From Rhizobium sp. (GTDB lineage: Bacteria > Pseudomonadota > Alphaproteobacteria > Rhizobiales > Rhizobiaceae), in NCBI GenBank assembly GCA_002796995.1, contig PEKW01000001.1, positions 117,504 to 181,503 on the forward strand: DNA of 64,000 nucleotides, written 5' to 3'. Of this stretch, positions 39,218 to 48,516 are shown piece by piece. How positions within the stretch are numbered: the stretch's first letter is position 1; every line of letters begins with the position of its first letter. A model generated the notes under the pieces. That model searched no databases. It saw only the letters and a program-made list of their open reading frames with translations, and was not told where the DNA came from. The position numbers and the translations under genes were made by a program.

Positions 39218-40234
39218 TCAGCCCTGCTTGGCGAGAAATTTCGCCACGTCCATGGCGAAATAGGTGAGGATGCCGTCGCAGCCGGCGCGCTTGAAACAGA
39301 GCAGGGTCTCCATCATGGCCCGCTCGCCGTCGATCCAGCCATTGGCGGCGGCCGCCTTGATCTGCGCATACTCGCCCGACACCTGATAGGCGAAGACCGG
39401 AAGGCCAAAGGCCTCCTTCATCCGCCAGCACATGTCGAGATACGGCAGGCCGGGCTTCACCATCAGCATGTCCGCACCTTCCTCGACGTCGAGGGCCGCG
39501 TCACGCATCGCCTCGGTGCCGTTGGCCGGGTCTATATAGTAGCTCTTCTTGTCGCCCTTCAGCAGCCCGCCGGTCGAGATCGCCTCGCGATAGGGGCCGT
39601 AATAGCAGGAGGCGAACTTGGTGGCATAGGACATGATGCCGACCGACTGGTGGCCGGCGGCATCGAGGCCGCGGCGGATCGCGCCGATCCGGCCGTCCAT
39701 CATGTCCGACGGTGCGATGATGTCGGAACCGGCATCGGCCTGCAGTACGGCGGCGCGGACGATCTGGTCGACGGTCTCGTCGTTGACGATTTCGTTGCCG
39801 CGCAGAATGCCGTCATGGCCGTGGCTGGTGAACGGATCGAGCGCCACGTCGGTGATGACGCCGATGTTCGGCACGGCCTTCTTGATCGCGGCGGTCGCGC
39901 GGTTGATCAGGTTGTTGGCTTCGAGGATCTGCGAACCCGTCTCGTCGCGCAGGTTCATCTCGACATTGGGAAAGGTGGCCAGCGCCGGGATGCCGAGATC
40001 TGCCGCTTCCTTCGCGGCTTCGACGGCCTTGTCGATCGTCATGCGGTTGACGCCCGGCATGGCGGCGATCGGCTCGACGATGCCTTCTCCGGTAATGATG
40101 AAGATCGGCCAGATCAGGTCGTCGACGGTCAGGCGGTTTTCCAGGACGAGGCGGCGGGTCCAGTCGGCCTTGCGGTTGCGGCGCATCCGGCGGTGACCGG
40201 TGATGTCGTCGACCAGATGTGTCTTGTCCGTCAT
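39218..40234 (-). CDS. hemB: Delta-aminolevulinic acid dehydratase (porphobilinogen synthase)
   Basis: A 338-aa enzyme that condenses two ALA into porphobilinogen for haem synthesis. The Schiff-base Lys is in MVKPGLPYLD; the second active-site Lys is in SYATKFASCYYGP. The metal region reads DVALDPFTSHGHDG, with Asp residues where zinc-type enzymes have three Cys, so it is the Mg2+-type, as in Bradyrhizobium. Haem supply is relevant to the P450 in this window, but no operon link exists. Confidence 0.96.
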   Translation of the reverse strand: MTDKTHLVDDITGHRRMRRNRKADWTRRLVLENRLTVDDLIWPIFIITGEGIVEPIAAMPGVNRMTIDKAVEAAKEAADLGIPALATFPNVEMNLRDETGSQILEANNLINRATAAIKKAVPNIGVITDVALDPFTSHGHDGILRGNEIVNDETVDQIVRAAVLQADAGSDIIAPSDMMDGRIGAIRRGLDAAGHQSVGIMSYATKFASCYYGPYREAISTGGLLKGDKKSYYIDPANGTEAMRDAALDVEEGADMLMVKPGLPYLDMCWRMKEAFGLPVFAYQVSGEYAQIKAAAANGWIDGERAMMETLLCFKRAGCDGILTYFAMDVAKFLAKQG

Positions 40235-40366
40235 GGCGAAGTCCTCGTCCTTGTCTCACGAATAGCGGCTGGATAGCACTTACGGCAGGGATTGCCAAAG
40301 CGGAAGACGACGCATGGTCGCGGCGGTAGCTGGCGGCGGCGGGTGCCTTCGGCGTATCCTTGCGCC

Positions 40367-40804
40367 ATGGAACCTGATTCTCACAGCACACCCAAGCGCA
40401 GCCTGACCGAAATCCTGTTCGTGATCTTCCTGCGAATGGTGGCGGTGGCGTGCCTTTGGTTCGCATTGCAGTACTGGGCCATGCTGGTCGGCTATTCGCT
40501 GGGCGGCCGGGCGCGGTTCGATCTGCTGGACCTGCCCTGGAAAGTGGCGGGCACCAGCCTGGCGGTAATCTTCCCCGTCGCCGCGCTCGGGCTCTGGATG
40601 GCTGTGTCCTGGGGACCGGTCATCTGGGCGCTGGGGGCAGGGGGGCAGATCCTGATGTACTGGCTTTGGTCGGGCATCTTCGGCTACAATCGGCTCGCCA
40701 TCATGATGCATGCCCTGGTCGCCTTCGTGTATCTGGTGTTCCGCTTGGCGCTCTGGCTCGAAATGCGCCACAAGGGCGAAGAGATAAGGGTTGATTTACC
40801 CTGA
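40367..40804 (+). CDS. DUF6163-type membrane protein
   Basis: A 145-aa protein with four hydrophobic segments, starting at ATG 40367. It contains YNRLAIMMHALVAFVYLVFRLALW near the C-terminus. The family name is from memory of rhizobial genomes, where such a protein precedes ldtR. Function unknown. Confidence 0.75.
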   Translation: MEPDSHSTPKRSLTEILFVIFLRMVAVACLWFALQYWAMLVGYSLGGRARFDLLDLPWKVAGTSLAVIFPVAALGLWMAVSWGPVIWALGAGGQILMYWLWSGIFGYNRLAIMMHALVAFVYLVFRLALWLEMRHKGEEIRVDLP

Positions 40805-40933
40805 TCGCATGAGCGGCTTTGGTAAGCCTCTGTTAAGCCTGCGTTTTAAATAGAATTTTATGCGCATTGGATATGGTCCTCACTAAGGCGGGAGAAAACA
40901 ACAGCCGCCACCCAAACAGTGAGGCAGACCGAC

Positions 40934-41443
40934 ATGAACACCAAGATGAAGCCGCAGCCGGCAACGCTCGATCCCCAGGAAGAGGCGATCCGGAATCTCT
41001 ATCTCGAATCCCTGCACCTCGTTGAACGTCTCCATCGCCGTCTTCTCGACGTGATCAAGGACGAGTTCGACCGCCAGGGTCGCAACGACGTCAATGCCGT
41101 CCAGGCTCTCCTGCTCTTCAACATCGGCAATTCGGAACTGACCGCCGGTGAACTGCGCTCGCGCGGCTACTATCTCGGCTCGAACGTTTCCTACAACGTC
41201 AAGAAGCTCGTCGACCTGGGCTTCATCAACCACCAGCGTTCGCGCATCGACCGCCGCTCGGTCCGCATCAGCCTGACGGAAGCCGGTCAGGAAGTGGCCG
41301 AAACCGTGGCCAAGCTCTACGAGCGCCACATCGGTTCGATCCAGAAGGTCGGCGGCATCGGTTCCGACGAATTCACCCAGATGAACAAGCTGCTGCAGCG
41401 CTTGGATCGCTTCTGGAACGACAGCATCATGTACCGTCTCTAA
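40934..41443 (+). CDS. ldtR: MarR family regulator LdtR
   Basis: A 169-aa winged-helix regulator of the LdtR type. The long helical N-terminus (LYLESLHLVERLHRRLLDVIKDEFDRQG) is followed by the wHTH with ELRSRGYYLGSNVSYNVKKLVDLGFI and the wing RSRIDRRSVRISLT. In Liberibacter and Sinorhizobium, LdtR activates an adjacent L,D-transpeptidase gene under osmotic stress; the downstream neighbour here is that transpeptidase. ATG 40934 has GAGGCAG upstream. The spacer before it is A+T rich. Confidence 0.93.
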   Translation: MNTKMKPQPATLDPQEEAIRNLYLESLHLVERLHRRLLDVIKDEFDRQGRNDVNAVQALLLFNIGNSELTAGELRSRGYYLGSNVSYNVKKLVDLGFINHQRSRIDRRSVRISLTEAGQEVAETVAKLYERHIGSIQKVGGIGSDEFTQMNKLLQRLDRFWNDSIMYRL

Positions 41444-41779
41444 TCCACGAGAGACCTGCTTCTGCTGTATTTCCTCCAGTCATACCGCAGCACGAGATGG
41501 CGCCAGGTGGCAGAATTGCCCACCATGGCGCCCGCTCGCGTTTGACCGGCTGGCGAGCTTGCAAGGGCGGGCGTTTCGGCTTGTCTGGCGCGGCCCGTGA
41601 CCGGTACGATGACGTGTTCGTGAATCGCACACAATGGCCCGAGCCACGAATTGGCCATATTGATATGGGACCCGCCATGCATGCAAAAGCTGCAATTGTG
41701 ACGTGGCCGAAGCCCGCTGTTTGGCACGGCGAGGGGCGTTCATCGTCCATTTGTTAACCATGCCGCCGTAAGGGATGGT
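41444..41779 (+). promoter_or_regulatory. 336-bp spacer upstream of the L,D-transpeptidase
   Basis: No coding sequence is convincing here; ORFs on both strands lack family features and ribosome-binding sites. The spacer should hold the promoter and regulator site for the ldtP-like gene. A TTAACCAT octamer at 41754-41761 matches the CtrA half-site, 18 bp before the ATG. Confidence 0.45.
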
Positions 41780-43141
41780 ATGAGTCGTTCAATTTGGAAA
41801 ACGGTAGGAAAAATGTCGAAAAAGTCCGGAAACGTTGCCTTGTCGCGCCGCGCCCTTCTTCAGGGGGCCGCAGTCGCCGGCGCCGCCGCCTTTGCCGGCC
41901 AGGCAGCCGCCCAGACAGCCATCGATGAGGTGATCACCGCACCGAGGCGCGGCAACTGGGACGATCAGTTCGACGCCAAGGCCTCGCGCACGGTCGCCGG
42001 CGTGACCTCCAATACGCCGATGCTCAGCCCCAACAACTTCATCTACATTCAGCAGGCGATCACCGACTATCAGACGATCGTGGCGAACGGCGGCTGGCCG
42101 CAGGTCAATCCGTCGGTCAAGCTGAAGATCGGCGTCAACGATCCGTCCGTCCAGCAGCTGCGCCAGCGCCTGATGATCTCGGGCGACCTGCCGCGCTCCG
42201 CAGGCATGTCCAGCTCGTTCGATTCCTACGTCGACGGTGCGGTGAAGCGCTTCCAGGCCCGTCACGGCCTGCCGGAAGACGGCGTTCTGGGTGAATTCAC
42301 CCTGAAGGCGCTGAACGTATCGGCCGACACCCGCCTGATGCAGCTCAACGTCAACCAGCAGCGCCTGCAGGCGATGATGAGCAAGCAGCTGGAAAACCGC
42401 TACATCGTCGTCAACATCCCGGCTGCCTATGTCGAGGCCGTCGAGGGCGATCGCGTCGCTCTGCGCAACACCGCGATCGTCGGCCGTATCAGCCGTCCGT
42501 CGCCGACGCTCGATTCCAAGGTCAGTGACGTCATCCTCAACCCCTACTGGACGTCGCCGCGCTCGATCGTTGAAAAAGACATCGTGCCGATGATGCAGAA
42601 GGACCCGACCTATCTGAAGCGCAACAGCATCCGCCTGATCGACGGCAACGGCCAGGAAGTCGCGCCGGAAACCATCGACTGGTTCGCCCCCAAGGCGCCG
42701 AACCTCATGTTCCGCCAGGACCCGGGCAAGATCAACGCCATGTCCTCGACGAAGATCAACTTCCCGAGCCCGGATGGCGTCTACATGCACGACACCCCGA
42801 CGCAGGGCCTGTTCAACAAGCTGATGCGTTTCGAATCCTCGGGTTGCGTCCGCGTCCAGAACGTCCGCGACCTCGTCGTCTGGCTCTTGAAGAACACGCC
42901 CGGCTGGAGCCGTCAGGAAATCGAACGCGTCATCGCCACCCGCGTCAACACGCCGATTCCGCTGACCGACGAGGTCGGCGTGCACTGGGTTTATATCTCG
43001 GCCTGGTCGGCAAAGGACAATATCGTCCAGTTCCGCGACGACATCTATGAGCTGGATGGCAATGCGCAGCTTGCTCTGCAGACCAATATCGGTGTCGAGC
43101 AGGTCGGCGGTTCGGTCGACGACGACATCCTGCCGCAATAA
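41780..43141 (+). CDS. ldtP: L,D-transpeptidase with peptidoglycan-binding domain (LdtP-like)
   Basis: A 453-aa exported enzyme that makes 3-3 peptidoglycan crosslinks or attaches proteins to the wall. A twin-arginine-like signal (LSRRALLQGAAVAGAAAF) comes first, then a peptidoglycan-binding domain 1 near residues 110-175 (SSFDSYVDGAVKRFQARHGL), and a YkuD catalytic domain with HDTP...FESSGCVRVQN, whose Cys is catalytic. Adjacent to ldtR, as in Liberibacter and rhizobia. ATG 41780 has an AAGGGA; a second plausible start is 41813. Confidence 0.94.
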   Translation: MSRSIWKTVGKMSKKSGNVALSRRALLQGAAVAGAAAFAGQAAAQTAIDEVITAPRRGNWDDQFDAKASRTVAGVTSNTPMLSPNNFIYIQQAITDYQTIVANGGWPQVNPSVKLKIGVNDPSVQQLRQRLMISGDLPRSAGMSSSFDSYVDGAVKRFQARHGLPEDGVLGEFTLKALNVSADTRLMQLNVNQQRLQAMMSKQLENRYIVVNIPAAYVEAVEGDRVALRNTAIVGRISRPSPTLDSKVSDVILNPYWTSPRSIVEKDIVPMMQKDPTYLKRNSIRLIDGNGQEVAPETIDWFAPKAPNLMFRQDPGKINAMSSTKINFPSPDGVYMHDTPTQGLFNKLMRFESSGCVRVQNVRDLVVWLLKNTPGWSRQEIERVIATRVNTPIPLTDEVGVHWVYISAWSAKDNIVQFRDDIYELDGNAQLALQTNIGVEQVGGSVDDDILPQ

Positions 43142-43170
43142 GCCCGATCGTCGATCGGCAAGTTATACCG

Positions 43171-43197
43171 GCCGCGCCCCAAAAGGCGCGGCTTTTC
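43171..43197 (+). terminator. Rho-independent terminator of ldtP
   Basis: An eight-bp GC stem (43171-43178 with 43185-43192) and six-base loop, followed by TTTTCTT, 29 bp after the stop. Confidence 0.88.
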
Positions 43198-43345
43198 TTA
43201 TGGTCGATGAAGCTGCCGAAGCCGGGAAAGATACCAAGGATTGATCGGGATCGCTCTTTGATGCGCAAATGTCGCGTCCCGTATTGCCCTTGCCGAAACG
43301 GAACGCTAAGACCCCTTGGCATCAACCCGTCAGGAGCCTGCAGTC

Positions 43346-44635
43346 ATGTCGAACACCGATGCCTTCTTTTCCCGTACGCTTGCCGAAACCGATCCGGATA
43401 TCTTCGGCGCGATCGAGAAGGAACTGGGTCGCCAACGTCACGAGATCGAGCTGATCGCCTCGGAAAACATCGTGTCCCGCGCCGTTCTCGAGGCGCAGGG
43501 TTCGATCATGACCAACAAGTATGCCGAGGGTTATCCGGGCAAGCGTTATTACGGCGGCTGCCAGTTCGTCGACATCGCCGAGGAACTGGCGATCGAACGA
43601 GCCAAGAAGCTGTTCGGCGTCAATTTCGCCAACGTCCAGCCCAATTCCGGTTCGCAGATGAACCAGGCCGTGTTCCTGGCGCTGCTGCAGCCGGGTGACA
43701 CCTTCATGGGTCTCGACCTCAACTCCGGGGGCCATCTGACCCACGGTTCGCCGGTCAACATGTCCGGCAAGTGGTTCAACGTCGTCTCCTACGGCGTTCG
43801 TGAAGGCGACAACCTGCTCGACATGGATGCGGTTGCCGAATCTGCCCGCAAGCACAAGCCGAAGCTCATCATCGCCGGCGGCACCGCCTATTCCCGCATC
43901 TGGGACTGGAAGCGTTTCCGTGAGATCGCCGACGAAGTCGGCGCATGGCTGATGGTCGACATGGCGCACATCGCCGGTCTCGTTGCCGGCAACCAGCATC
44001 CGTCGCCGTTCCCGCACTGCCACGTCGCCACCACCACGACCCACAAGTCGCTGCGTGGCCCGCGCGGCGGCATGATCCTCACCAATGACGAGGATCTGGC
44101 GAAGAAGTTCAACTCGGCCGTCTTCCCCGGTCTGCAGGGTGGCCCGCTGATGCATGTCATCGCCGCAAAGGCCGTGGCCTTCGGCGAGGCACTGCAGCCC
44201 GAGTTCCAGGACTATGCCGCCCAGATCGTCAAGAACGCCAAGGCGCTGTCCGAAACGCTGGTCGCCGGCGGCCTCGACATCGTGTCGGGCGGTACCGACA
44301 ACCACCTGATGCTGGTCGACCTGCGCAAGAAGAACGCCACCGGCAAGCGCGCCGAGGCAGCCCTCGGCCGCGCCTACGTCACCTGCAACAAGAACGGCAT
44401 CCCCTTCGACCCGGAAAAGCCCTTCGTCACGTCAGGCGTCCGCCTCGGCACGCCGGCCGGCACGACCCGCGGCTTCAAGGAAGCGGAGTTCCGCGAGATC
44501 GGCAATCTGATCGTCGAGGTTCTCGATGGCCTGAAGGTTGCCAATTCCGACGAGGGCAATGCTGTCGTCGAAGCATCGGTGCGCGAGAAGGTCGTGGCTC
44601 TCACCGGCCGCTTCCCGATGTACCCCTACATGTAA
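43346..44635 (+). CDS. glyA: Serine hydroxymethyltransferase
   Basis: A 429-aa PLP enzyme that converts serine and THF to glycine and 5,10-methylene-THF. Signatures: [24 protein letters not shown], and the PLP lysine in [14 protein letters not shown]. The end [10 protein letters not shown] is typical. ATG 43346 follows GGAG by 11 bases. First gene of the glyA-nrdR-ribD string. Confidence 0.97.
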   Translation: MSNTDAFFSRTLAETDPDIFGAIEKELGRQRHEIELIASENIVSRAVLEAQGSIMTNKYAEGYPGKRYYGGCQFVDIAEELAIERAKKLFGVNFANVQPNSGSQMNQAVFLALLQPGDTFMGLDLNSGGHLTHGSPVNMSGKWFNVVSYGVREGDNLLDMDAVAESARKHKPKLIIAGGTAYSRIWDWKRFREIADEVGAWLMVDMAHIAGLVAGNQHPSPFPHCHVATTTTHKSLRGPRGGMILTNDEDLAKKFNSAVFPGLQGGPLMHVIAAKAVAFGEALQPEFQDYAAQIVKNAKALSETLVAGGLDIVSGGTDNHLMLVDLRKKNATGKRAEAALGRAYVTCNKNGIPFDPEKPFVTSGVRLGTPAGTTRGFKEAEFREIGNLIVEVLDGLKVANSDEGNAVVEASVREKVVALTGRFPMYPYM

Positions 44636-44644
44636 GGAAAGCGC

Positions 44645-45121
44645 ATGCGCTGCCCGTTCTGCGGTTCGGAAGATACCCAGGTCAAGGATTCGCGTCCGGC
44701 GGAGGATAACACCTCCATCCGCCGGCGGCGTATCTGTCCCGACTGCGGTGGTCGCTTCACGACGTTCGAACGGGTCCAGCTGCGCGAGCTGATGGTGGTC
44801 AAGAAGACGGGCCGCAAGGTCCTCTTCGACCGCAACAAGCTGGTGCGGTCCTTCCAGATCGCGCTGCGGAAACGTCCTGTCGACAACGAGCGCATCGAGC
44901 GCGCCGTCTCCGGCATCGTCCGCCGCCTGGAAAGTTCGGGCGAGACGGAAATCTCCTCGGAGGAAATCGGCCTGCAGGTTCTCGAAGCGCTGAAGAGCCT
45001 CGATGACGTCGGCTTCGTCCGTTATGCCTCCGTCTATCGCGATTTCTCCCATGCCGAGGACTTCGAGAACGTGATCGCCGAGATCAATGCCAAGATCTCC
45101 CGCGACAGCGGCGTGGAGTGA
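44645..45121 (+). CDS. nrdR: Transcriptional repressor NrdR
   Basis: A 158-aa zinc/ATP-cone repressor of ribonucleotide reductase genes. The zinc ribbon uses C3 and C6 (MRCPFCGS) and C31 and C34 ([13 protein letters not shown]); the ATP-cone follows ([14 protein letters not shown]). Nine bp after glyA and three before ribD, as is standard for Rhizobiaceae. Confidence 0.96.
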   Translation: MRCPFCGSEDTQVKDSRPAEDNTSIRRRRICPDCGGRFTTFERVQLRELMVVKKTGRKVLFDRNKLVRSFQIALRKRPVDNERIERAVSGIVRRLESSGETEISSEEIGLQVLEALKSLDDVGFVRYASVYRDFSHAEDFENVIAEINAKISRDSGVE

Positions 45122-45124
45122 TCC

Positions 45125-46240
45125 TTGACCGGGGCGCCCGATGACGAGCGCTTCATGGCGGAGGCGATCCGCCTGTCGCTCAGCCATCTCGGACGCACCT
45201 CTACGAATCCCTCCGTCGGCTGCCTGATCGTCAAGGACGGCTTGATCGTCGGCCGCGGCGTGACTGCCGAAGGCGGCCGTCCGCATGCCGAGCCGCAGTC
45301 TTTGGCCGATGCCGGCGACAGGGCGAGGGGGGCGACGGCCTATGTCACGCTCGAGCCCTGTTCCCATCACGGCAAGACCCCGCCCTGTGCCGATGCACTG
45401 ATCGCCGCCGGCGTCGCCCGCGTCGTCGTCTCGGTGACCGATCCCGACCAACGCGTCTCGGGCGGCGGCCTGAAGATGCTGGAAGATGCCGGGATCGCGG
45501 TGACGACCGGCGTTCTCGAAACCGACGGGCGGCGCGCGCTGGCCGGCTATCTCATGCGCCAGACGAAGGGGCGTCCTTATGTGATTCTGAAGCTTGCGGT
45601 TTCTCGCGACGGCATGATCGGCCGCAAGGGCGGCGGACAGGTGGCGATATCAGGCCCGGCCGCCCGCGAAAGGGTCCAACTGCTGCGCGCCGAAACCGAT
45701 GCCATCCTCGTCGGCATCGGCACCGCCCTCGCGGACGACCCATTGCTGACCGTGCGTCTGCAAGGCCTCGAAGACCGTTCGCCGATCCGCATCGTGCTGG
45801 ACCGCAATCTCGACCTGCCACTCTCTTCGAAACTGGTGTCCAGCGCGCGGGAGGTCCCGCTGATCGTCGTCCGCGGCGTCACGGACGAAAGCATTGAAGG
45901 CGGGAAGGCCGCCGAGACGCTGGCGGCGCGAGAGGCCGCGCTCAAGGAAAGGGGCGTGGAGGTGCTGGAGGCCGCCGACCTTGGAAGCCTGCTCTTTGCG
46001 CTTGGCAGTCGCGGCATCTCGTCCCTGCTGGTGGAAGGGGGCGCGCGCGTCGCCACAGATTTCCTCGCGGCCGATCTGGTGGACGAGATCCAGCTCTATC
46101 AGGGTTCGCCGGAGGTCGGCGCCGACGGCATTGCCTCGCCCTTGACGATCGGCACCATCCCACAGAACTTCAAGCCACTGCACAGCCTCAAGGTGGGGCC
46201 GGACCGGCTGGACGTCTTCGAACGGACGCAATCCGCCTAA
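45125..46240 (+). CDS. ribD: Bifunctional deaminase/reductase RibD
   Basis: A 371-aa enzyme carrying out the second and third steps of riboflavin synthesis. The N-terminal deaminase has HAEPQSLADAG and TLEPCSHHGKTPPC (zinc ligands). The C-terminal reductase has PYVILKLAVSRDG and LLVEGGARVA. The TTG start at 45125 is chosen since GGAG lies six bases before it; ATG 45155 would trim the N-terminus. Unlike the usual rhizobial order, riboflavin synthase does not follow. Confidence 0.94.
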   Translation: MTGAPDDERFMAEAIRLSLSHLGRTSTNPSVGCLIVKDGLIVGRGVTAEGGRPHAEPQSLADAGDRARGATAYVTLEPCSHHGKTPPCADALIAAGVARVVVSVTDPDQRVSGGGLKMLEDAGIAVTTGVLETDGRRALAGYLMRQTKGRPYVILKLAVSRDGMIGRKGGGQVAISGPAARERVQLLRAETDAILVGIGTALADDPLLTVRLQGLEDRSPIRIVLDRNLDLPLSSKLVSSAREVPLIVVRGVTDESIEGGKAAETLAAREAALKERGVEVLEAADLGSLLFALGSRGISSLLVEGGARVATDFLAADLVDEIQLYQGSPEVGADGIASPLTIGTIPQNFKPLHSLKVGPDRLDVFERTQSA

Positions 46241-46243
46241 CGC

Positions 46244-46277
46244 AAAAAGGCCCGACTGTCAGACAGCCGGGCCTTTG
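46244..46277. terminator. Bidirectional terminator after ribD
   Basis: A nine-bp stem AAAGGCCCG/CGGGCCTTT encloses a second stem CTGTC/GACAG; A-rich and T-rich flanks allow use in both directions between convergent ribD and the 46301 gene. Confidence 0.85.
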
Positions 46278-46300
46278 TATTGGTCGTCACACGATGGGGA

Positions 46301-47206
46301 TCAGGCGACGGCGATCAGGTCTTCCTCATCGTCGCGCTGACGGCCACCGATGGCGGCAGCAACCGCTGCGATGAAGGCACCGATCATCAGCGATACCGCA
46401 CCGGCCAGGGCAACGGCGGTCGCCGCCTGCTTGGCCGTATCGGCTGCTTCCTTGGCTTCGGTCTTCGCAGCCTCGATATTGGCGAGCGTCTGGTCGACAC
46501 GGGCCGTGGCATCGGCTTCCGAAAGGCCGGTGCGCGAGGCAACCACCCGATCGAGATAGGCGCGGTCGTCTGCCGGCATTTCGCCGCGCAGCGTGCCGTT
46601 GATGAGGATGCGCGAGACTTCGGTGGTGACGCGTTCGTCGGTCTGCACGGCCGGCGGCGTTGCCGGATCGGCAGGGCGCAGGATGGCATCGGCAAAATAG
46701 TCGACCGAGAAGCCGGCACCATCGTCGCTGGCATTGGCCGCTGCGGTGACACCGGCAGTACCGGCGGCGCCGACGGCCGTCGCCGTTGCACCGGCAACCG
46801 TGCCTGCAGCCGAAGCGATGACCGAGCTCAGCAGTCCGGCGACGAGGATCGTCGAGAGTGCCCAGGACAGGAAGCCGTGGGCCGTGTCGCGGAAGAAGAC
46901 TTCATCGGTGCGGACACCGACCCACTTGGTGCGCAGACGGCCGGTCATGTAACCGCCGAATGCGGAAGACAGCCACTGGACCAGAACGAGCCAGACTGCT
47001 GTCGTCCAGCCGATCGCCTCCAGCGACGCGCTTTCTCCGCTCCACGGCGACACCATGGTGAGGCCAAGGCCGGAACCGATGAGCGTCAGGATGAGGGTGA
47101 TGGCGGAGGCAGCGAGGGCGCCGGCGATGATGGATCTAAGCGAGACGGCCGAAACCGCGGATTCAACCGGCATTAATGTCGGGGAAGAGGAGACTGGAAT
47201 GGACAT
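46301..47206 (-). CDS. Integral membrane protein, unknown function
   Basis: A 301-aa protein with about four to five hydrophobic segments: residues 20-45, 65-82, 110-145 and a final one near 270-290 before the charged tail. The long loop includes TGLSEADATARVDQTLANIEAAKTEAKEAA, a helical, likely coiled-coil part. Similar proteins occur in rhizobia but no function is known to me. ATG 47206 has GGAGGCTGC. Preceded by a 25-aa peptide gene whose stop is 8 bases upstream. Confidence 0.8.
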   Translation of the reverse strand: MSIPVSSSPTLMPVESAVSAVSLRSIIAGALAASAITLILTLIGSGLGLTMVSPWSGESASLEAIGWTTAVWLVLVQWLSSAFGGYMTGRLRTKWVGVRTDEVFFRDTAHGFLSWALSTILVAGLLSSVIASAAGTVAGATATAVGAAGTAGVTAAANASDDGAGFSVDYFADAILRPADPATPPAVQTDERVTTEVSRILINGTLRGEMPADDRAYLDRVVASRTGLSEADATARVDQTLANIEAAKTEAKEAADTAKQAATAVALAGAVSLMIGAFIAAVAAAIGGRQRDDEEDLIAVA

Positions 47207-47214
47207 GCAGCCTC

Positions 47215-47292
47215 CTACCGCCAGAAAAGCATGATGAGAATGATGAACGGGAGCGGAACCCCCAGAAGCCAAAGCAAAATACCGCGACCCAT
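47215..47292 (-). CDS. 25-aa hydrophobic peptide gene
   Basis: A small ORF with a near-perfect ribosome-binding site GGAGGTAGATC immediately before its ATG. The peptide begins MGRGILLWLLGVPLPF and is almost all hydrophobic, with Arg at position 3 and at the end, so it should span the membrane once. It ends 8 bases upstream of the ATG of the 301-aa membrane protein. The strong ribosome-binding sites of both argue for real translation and coupling. Function unknown. Confidence 0.75.
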   Translation of the reverse strand: MGRGILLWLLGVPLPFIILIMLFWR

Positions 47293-47555
47293 GATCTACC
47301 TCCTATCGGCCTTGCCGATGATTTCGTTGTACCTCCCAGCCGCGCCTCAGCGACGCGACGGTCTCGTAAAGAACACCGGTTCGCCGCTTTTGTTCCACCA
47401 AGCTGACGGCGCCCATCCGCTCGATGGTTTCGAGAACCCTCAGGCCAGCTTTCGGCTGCTCCGGTGAAAAACACTTGCCAAGCCCGGTGCGCCGTGGTTT
47501 GACCGCGCTTCATCCTGCATTGCGCCGAATTCTCATGAAAACCGGGGTCGAGATC

Positions 47556-48014
47556 ATGGCTAAGAAGAAATCTGCACCGCATCTCCTGATCGTCGAGGCA
47601 AGGTTCTACGACGACATGTCCGACGCCCTTCTGGACGGAGCCAAGACGGCTCTCGACGAAGCAGGCGCGACCTATGACATTGCCACGGTTCCGGGTGCGC
47701 TCGAAATCCCGCCGGCAATCTCCATGGCGCTCGACGCCGCCGATGAAGAGGGTGTCCAGTACGACGGCTTCGTCGCCCTCGGCATGGTCATCCGCGGCGA
47801 GACCTATCACTTCGATATCGTCTCGAACGAATCCTCGCGTGCGCTGATGGATCTGTCGGTTTCCGAATCGCTGCCCATCGGCAACGGCATTCTGACAGTG
47901 GAGAACGAAGAGCAGGCCTGGGCACGCGCCCGCCGCTCGGAAGTGGACAAGGGCGGCTTTGCTGCCCGCGCGGCGCTGGCGATGATTGCGCTGAAGAAGA
48001 AACTGGGTAACTGA
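47556..48014 (+). CDS. ribH: 6,7-dimethyl-8-ribityllumazine synthase
   Basis: A 152-aa enzyme for the penultimate riboflavin step. Conserved are [39 protein letters not shown] and the C-terminal region [18 protein letters not shown]. Two in-frame ATGs (47535 and 47556) exist; the second is closer to the family start. It is followed 6 bp later by nusB. The 263-bp leader carries no recognisable FMN riboswitch. Confidence 0.95.
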   Translation: MAKKKSAPHLLIVEARFYDDMSDALLDGAKTALDEAGATYDIATVPGALEIPPAISMALDAADEEGVQYDGFVALGMVIRGETYHFDIVSNESSRALMDLSVSESLPIGNGILTVENEEQAWARARRSEVDKGGFAARAALAMIALKKKLGN

Positions 48015-48020
48015 ACGAAT

Positions 48021-48500
48021 ATGTCGACGGAAGAAAACCAGCCGGTCAAGACTGCCAACCAGCGGGGCGCCGCGCGCCTCGCCGCCGTGCAGGCGCTGTA
48101 TCAGATGGATATTGGCGGCACCGGCGTGCTGGAAGTGGTCAGCGAATACGAGACCCATCGCCTCGGTCAGGAAGTCGACGGCGAAACCTATCTGAAGGCG
48201 GATGCCTCCTGGTTCCGCTCGATCGTCGCCGGCGTCGTGCGCGATCAGACGGTGATCGATCCGATGATCGCCGGTGCCCTGCAGGACGACTGGGCGCTGT
48301 CGCGCATCGATTCGACGGTCCGCGCGATCCTGCGTGCAGGCGTCTTCGAACTGCTCGAGCGCAAGGACGTGCCGGTCCCGGTCATCGTCACCGAATATGT
48401 CGAGATCGCCCGCGCCTTCTTCGAGGACGAGGAACCCAAGCTCGTCAACGCCGTGCTCGACCGGATCGCCAAGCAGGTCCGCGGCCCCGCCAAGAAATAA
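48021..48500 (+). CDS. nusB: Transcription antitermination protein NusB
   Basis: A 159-aa all-helical protein that, with S10, binds boxA RNA for antitermination of rRNA operons. [20 protein letters not shown] and the C-terminal [27 protein letters not shown] are diagnostic. Directly after ribH, as in most bacteria. Confidence 0.96.
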   Translation: MSTEENQPVKTANQRGAARLAAVQALYQMDIGGTGVLEVVSEYETHRLGQEVDGETYLKADASWFRSIVAGVVRDQTVIDPMIAGALQDDWALSRIDSTVRAILRAGVFELLERKDVPVPVIVTEYVEIARAFFEDEEPKLVNAVLDRIAKQVRGPAKK

Positions 48501-48516
48501 TTCCAAGGATCAGGAC

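Noticed and set aside
41480..41761. ORFs on both strands in the ldtR-ldtP gap
   Set aside because: Low conservation-like composition, no ribosome-binding sites, no family features; treated as regulatory spacer.
47293..47555. FMN riboswitch before ribH
   Set aside because: The conserved RFN elements were looked for and not recognised; no evidence in the leader.
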